Shown: positions 61,301 through 64,000 of the stretch, in pieces
Numbering within the stretch: position 1 is the stretch's first letter
How the letters are laid out: each line of letters begins with the position of its first letter
NCBI GenBank assembly: GCA_965533275.1
Contig: CBESWG010000004.1
Coordinates: 1 to 64,000 of the forward strand
Origin: JAUXEH01 sp965533275
GTDB lineage: Bacteria; Acidobacteriota; Aminicenantia; Aminicenantales; Aminicenantaceae
Length of the DNA stretch: 64,000 nucleotides
Direction: 5' to 3'
The notes under the pieces: model-generated
Databases searched by the model: none
Told to the model about the DNA's origin: nothing
What the model saw: the letters and a program-made list of their open reading frames with translations, nothing else
Program-made: the position numbers and the translations under genes

Positions 61301-62556
61301 AGGGGGAGCGGCTGCAGCTTGGCGGTCCGGATCAGTTCCTGGATCAGGCTGTTGTCCCTGCCTATCAGAAAGGGTGTGTCCAGGATCTTGGGTTCTTCGA
61401 TCTCGGAATCCAGATATACGAGCGGGAAGGATCCTCCTGCCGTGTGCAAGACCAGGCGTGTCGCCAGCTGGGAGACCTCAGGTATGCCTGCACCCGCAGG
61501 CACGATTACGCGAGAGTTGATCCGGTCCGGGATCCCGTCCCTGTCCGTGTCCGAATAGGCCGCTTGCGTGGATAAAAGGCCCAGGAGATCGAAGTCCTTT
61601 TCCGCGATCCGGGCCCTGTTTGGAGATCGGTATCCGGGCGTGAGCATTCGCTTAGGATAGCCCAGACGATCCAGATCCATATGCTCCGTGCCTCCTTCCC
61701 CTTCCAAGAGGAATGACAAACGCGCACAGCCAGCGTAACTCAGGACCTCGGACAGTTCCCCACGCCTGTGCTGCCGTTCGATGGATTTGAGCAGGGATAA
61801 GGCCCTCTTCTGCTGCCCGTCTCCGTCGGCGAATCCGATGCTGACCTTGAGTTCGCGTATCTCACCCAAGTTGAAGCGGAGCCGCTTGACCGCGTCAAAA
61901 GAGGACTTGAGCGGAGGGAATTCGTACAGCGCCGATGTGAAACGGATCCTGGCTCCCCGGATCCCTTCCTGTTCAAACAGAGCATTCAGGTCTTCGCGGA
62001 GGGTCATGAAGGTTTCGCCCTCCTCCCGCCCCCAGACATCCCATAGATAGGGCCACCGCATGAAAAAGGCGCGTCCTGTCTGGAGAAGGGCTTCCTCGGA
62101 GCCGGCGACCAGGGCGAGTCCCGTCCGCCCGTTTTTTTCTTCAAATACCTGGACGAGGCCCTGGTGCTCTCCGAGAGCGTCTGGGGAAAGCTGTCCGTCG
62201 CGTATGAGCTGTTTGCTCAGCTGCAGCCGCGATCCGATCAACACGGGGATCATATGCGGGCTGATCCCTCTGAAATCCGATCCCCTCCAGACACTGTCGA
62301 AGTCTACGGCCAGGGATTCCAGGTTGAGGCGTGCGGCCAGGTCTCCGGCCAGCGCCGACTCATAAGCATTGGGTTTGTCCGGGATAACGACGACCAGGGC
62401 TGGAGTATCTGCGAATCCGTCCTTGTCCGCATCCTGCAGCCCCTTTCCCAAAAGGAAAACCTGGGAGAGGCAGTCGAACTGCTCCGCGCACAGGGCTGTT
62501 CCCCACGATAATCCGATGTACGCCATCAATCCAATCAGGAAGGCCGTCTTTTTCAT
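58396..62556 (-). CDS. Very large exported protein with C-terminal M14 zinc carboxypeptidase-like domain
   Basis: 1386 residues. Signal peptide MKKTAFLIGLMAYIGLSWGTALCAEQ. About 1000 residues of repetitive mixed alpha/beta sequence follow, including two segments (IPDKPNAYESALAGDLAARL, then IPEVSQLATRLVLHTAGGSFPLV) each near an FLIGRDNSLIQELIR- or LIGSRLQLSKQLIR-type run, suggesting duplicated modules. The M14 domain has the zinc motif HxxE at His1097-Glu1100 (GRQHANE) and the third ligand His1200 (NLHGYPSH). The catalytic Glu could be in the later TFAEETPE segment. It would act on peptides or cell-wall amides outside the cytoplasm. The ATG follows GAGGATACAGC. It lies alone, 15 bases from the convergent pseudogene. 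Confidence 0.8.
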   Translation of the reverse strand: MKKTAFLIGLMAYIGLSWGTALCAEQFDCLSQVFLLGKGLQDADKDGFADTPALVVVIPDKPNAYESALAGDLAARLNLESLAVDFDSVWRGSDFRGISPHMIPVLIGSRLQLSKQLIRDGQLSPDALGEHQGLVQVFEEKNGRTGLALVAGSEEALLQTGRAFFMRWPYLWDVWGREEGETFMTLREDLNALFEQEGIRGARIRFTSALYEFPPLKSSFDAVKRLRFNLGEIRELKVSIGFADGDGQQKRALSLLKSIERQHRRGELSEVLSYAGCARLSFLLEGEGGTEHMDLDRLGYPKRMLTPGYRSPNRARIAEKDFDLLGLLSTQAAYSDTDRDGIPDRINSRVIVPAGAGIPEVSQLATRLVLHTAGGSFPLVYLDSEIEEPKILDTPFLIGRDNSLIQELIRTAKLQPLPLEDGQASIQVVPQAFNKSNAVAVIGKDDASAGEALAYFGRRFPYFTRFHEESPGLKDIPDAIHELLQGKRGSAEAYLLFQLKKTVEALQDKSLDFLEVKMTLPRPGPDYEKAVESFLEESIRAERIDLTTIAMQDEKVVFSKEKEFVWEGRQALDLLRQRLSSLGKTEAPVSVSLGLSESPQVRARLKDQVIALLQDMSLPPGDIEVSSSYKQGFFWILERVMPRMAAIEGIHEVVVRFAAAHDDLSYPKRFYSDPYRWLQELYPVDEFIARQTSVPLERIVFELKDDAEPVYEVAALSASGEVLLLEAFSPHTRDAPYLVALPEWGDVRVTTGWMTVKSGGETLADAEIRSDLERFWAFYQEEILEEVYSHILKKTGNRPSFEKQPYFKRLFIELWLSEPDYQLGLDEEVVSSLEALHDELYFDTLDFLRGITEIEPDPDQKIPEDSSRYSAPGNILPKFHPSLEGEGGRVKVTFSDWQARTPQMELRWQEPGKHPNSRKFVFPKFKPKAVRIPALVYDSNQERLDRVYTTIEIGTEKEYLALLDILDHMEDLTTRGLVPALQFPGVGTLKVRIKFEDLVKEAQLAVAPSHLQPSPRAKPSKAEAGIVPTEEIISPEMCLEIVGALSSLPGIRSYIAGNSYEEREIPVMEIFSPLSTYVSLPRLVTAKPTLYMSGRQHANEVSSTNYILRFAELLATDPEYRKYAANVNFVLHPMENPDGAALAYELQQLTPFHSLHAGRYSSLGMDIGYQTGASRPLLPEAKVRGMLNGKWLPDVYLNLHGYPSHEWVQPFSGYAPYLFRDYWIPRGWFAYFRALSRPLYPDLSEAGQDLMGFIIRGMQDRPDIHASNRRFYDRYYRWAARWHPHMNYLERYDGVNLYARRRSSRADRLTERRRITFAEETPELMDETAQGEWLGFLVEQGLTYLRAHADYLMEADFIRERIEEESGDRIHISFVRKRPGSQKDRR

Positions 62557-62703
62557 GCTGTATCCTCACTCTAGGGAATGGACCGAATTTATTGTTATGC
62601 GGATCCCGCACCAAGTCAATGGGCAATGGTAAGCCCGCTGGAATATCAGGGTCGTTTTCGTCCTTGAGGCGGCAGGGCCTTCCTGTCCTGGTAAGAAGAG
62701 ACC

Positions 62704-62732
62704 TTGACATGGGGGAGGATATCGGCTATTGT
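62704..62732 (+). promoter_or_regulatory. Upstream promoter of the SpoIID-like gene
   Basis: TTGACA (62704-62709), a 17-base spacer and TATTGT (62727-62732). The 307-base gap 62557-62863 between the M14 gene and this gene holds no gene; it contains this and the next promoter and AT-rich TATATA runs at 62764-62770 and 62792-62800. Confidence 0.5.
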
Positions 62733-62810
62733 ATAGCAGCTTTTATGAACCACAAGGAATACCATATATAGTATTAGAAATTATCGAGGTTGTATATATA
62801 GCGATTTCAC

Positions 62811-62840
62811 TTGACATCTGGGTAAAAATCTAGATACAAT
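62811..62840 (+). promoter_or_regulatory. Proximal promoter of the SpoIID-like gene
   Basis: TTGACA (62811-62816), an 18-base spacer and TACAAT (62835-62840), 23 bases before the ATG at 62864. No clear Shine-Dalgarno site lies between. Confidence 0.6.
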
Positions 62841-62863
62841 ACCCCCAGCTTCGGTCGGCAAAA

Positions 62864-64000
62864 ATGCGAAAATCCCCCCATCCCTACTTGAAATATGTCT
62901 TTGCAGCGCTGCTGTCCTTTTTTCTTTTAGGCGGGGAACCCCAAGAATTCGGTTCAGACAAGAATTTTTTCCAGGACTACCTGATCCCCAAGCCGGTGAT
63001 CCAGATCGGCCTGGGCGTCAACCTGAGCCAGATCCAGATATCTGCCTCAGCTGGGATGAAGGTCTATGAGGTCAAGGCCAACTACCACCTGATCGCGGAG
63101 GATACCGACGAGGCGTTCATCAAGGGCAACAAGGAGCGCTTGACCGAAAAGTTCCTCATCCAGGTGGCACAGACACGCGAAAGGGAGGAGGCCGAGCGCC
63201 GGGCTCAGGAGCTCCGGTTCCTCATCGACCACAAGGTCTTTGTGACCGCCGGAGACGAGCCGGGCGTGGCCGGAAACTATAAGGTCGTGATCGGAGACTT
63301 CCTGACGCGAGATGATGCGCTCAGCTACATCATCAAGCTCAATCGGCTGGGCGTCCGGGATACCTGGATCGTCCGGGAAGAGGTCACAGAAAAGGAATCC
63401 AGGCCCCTCTGGATACTCATCAACGACGAGCTGCAGAGCCTGCGTGACGCGTCGGTCCTGTATTTTATCCCCAGCAGCCCACAGAGTTATCTGTCCTACA
63501 AGGGACGCGACTACCGCGGCATCCTCATCCTCAAAACCAGTCCCAGGGGGATCGTTCTCGTCAACACGCTCAACCTGGAAGACTATCTCAAGTCCGTGGT
63601 TCCGAGTGAACTGTCTCCCTACTCGTTCCCTCAGATAGAGGCTCTGAAAGCCCAGGCCGTTGCAGCCAGGACCTATGCGTTAAAGAACATGGGCCAGTAC
63701 CGGAACCTGGGATTCGACCTGGTGGACACGCCGCGCTCCCAGTTCTACCGCGGCATGAATGCCGAACATCCTCTCAGCACTCAGGCCGTAGATGAGACGG
63801 CAGGCATGGTGGCCAAATACAGAGGCCGCCTGATTAATGCCCTGTACACGAGCACCTGCGGCGGCGCCACCGAGGACGTGGAAAACGTGTTCTTAGGCCC
63901 CGCCCTCCCGTACCTGCGGAGCACGGAATGTGTTTACGAAAACCAGAGACAGTGGCCTGTGGCCACGCAGAACTACCTGGCACCGGTCTATGTCCAGGGG
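62864..64000 (+). CDS. SpoIID/LytB-domain protein with SPOR domain (partial, runs off the window)
   Basis: The first 379 codons are open to the window end. An N-terminal hydrophobic stretch (YVFAALLSFFLLGG) is a signal peptide. Residues about 137-172 resemble a SPOR peptidoglycan-binding domain (GNYKVVIGDFLTRDDALSYI). From about 215 the SpoIID domain follows: NLEDYLKSVVPSELSPYSFP with the catalytic Glu249, KAQAVAARTYAL, and STCGGATED. SpoIID proteins cut glycan strands of peptidoglycan that lack peptides, and in non-spore-formers act in cell-wall remodelling or division. The ATG at 62864 lacks a good ribosome binding site, but no better start lies downstream before the conserved region. Two promoters precede it. 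Confidence 0.85.
   Translation, partial: MRKSPHPYLKYVFAALLSFFLLGGEPQEFGSDKNFFQDYLIPKPVIQIGLGVNLSQIQISASAGMKVYEVKANYHLIAEDTDEAFIKGNKERLTEKFLIQVAQTREREEAERRAQELRFLIDHKVFVTAGDEPGVAGNYKVVIGDFLTRDDALSYIIKLNRLGVRDTWIVREEVTEKESRPLWILINDELQSLRDASVLYFIPSSPQSYLSYKGRDYRGILILKTSPRGIVLVNTLNLEDYLKSVVPSELSPYSFPQIEALKAQAVAARTYALKNMGQYRNLGFDLVDTPRSQFYRGMNAEHPLSTQAVDETAGMVAKYRGRLINALYTSTCGGATEDVENVFLGPALPYLRSTECVYENQRQWPVATQNYLAPVYVQG

Overview
The window reads as a contiguous stretch of chromosome from an anaerobic, saccharolytic, diderm bacterium. The outer membrane is shown by bamA, an ompH/skp-like chaperone, a lolC/E-type permease with lolD, and the lipid A genes fabZ, lpxA and lpxI. Anaerobic fermentation is suggested by a tungsten-type aldehyde:ferredoxin oxidoreductase, a soluble NuoEFG-like/NfnAB-like flavin and iron-sulfur operon, and a CoA-transferase. 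Protein styles (S55 peptidase beside a beta-propeller, GH172 lipoprotein, paired UroD-like proteins) make me think of Acidobacteriota or Candidatus Aminicenantes relatives. That is inference only; there is no rRNA gene here. I see no phage, insertion sequence, CRISPR array or tRNA.

Layout. 1-4.1 kb: start of an exported protein, a FabH-like ketosynthase, a DsbD-N-like secreted protein, and a divergent pair that looks like ceramide reductase (CerR-like) and serine palmitoyltransferase (Spt-like). 4.3-8.4 kb: S55-type protease with its two halves in swapped order, then a beta-propeller protein. 8.4-18.8 kb: deoxysugar island with rhamnulokinase, rhamnose isomerase, two UroD-like proteins, a two-domain class II aldolase, aldehyde:ferredoxin oxidoreductase and a GH172 lipoprotein. 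18.8-24.1 kb: EF-P, GHMP sugar kinase, metallo-beta-lactamase-fold protein, amidohydrolase lipoprotein, CaCA exchanger. 24.07-24.21 kb: long, nearly perfect inverted repeat. 24.4-32.9 kb: alanine dehydrogenase-like gene, NuoE, NuoF, NuoG-like and NfnA/NfnB-like genes under a strong promoter. 33-36.2 kb: CoA-transferase, RNase HIII and AlaX-type editing protein, the latter two with non-ATG starts chosen. 36.2-42.7 kb: two MacB-type permeases, pyruvate-kinase-C-like protein, pseudouridine synthase, Lon-like protease. 42.9-55.4 kb: GNAT-like protein, enoyl-CoA hydratase, ribH, nusB, lysS, lolC/E, lolD, bamA, ompH, fabZ, lpxA, lpxI and a Gfo/Idh oxidoreductase. 55.4-64 kb: M48 peptidase, a secreted protein, a deleted aminotransferase, a very large M14 carboxypeptidase-like protein, and the first 379 codons of a SPOR-SpoIID protein.

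How it fits together. L-rhamnose would be isomerised, phosphorylated and cleaved to dihydroxyacetone phosphate and lactaldehyde; the aldehyde:ferredoxin oxidoreductase could oxidise lactaldehyde and reduce ferredoxin. The NuoEFG/Nfn-like operon could then balance ferredoxin, NAD(H) and NADP(H). Genes are tightly packed: many same-strand neighbours overlap by 1-29 bases and four convergent pairs overlap at their 3' ends. Most genes have clear Shine-Dalgarno sites, but at least two have promoter -10 boxes so close to the start codon that leaderless mRNAs are predicted.
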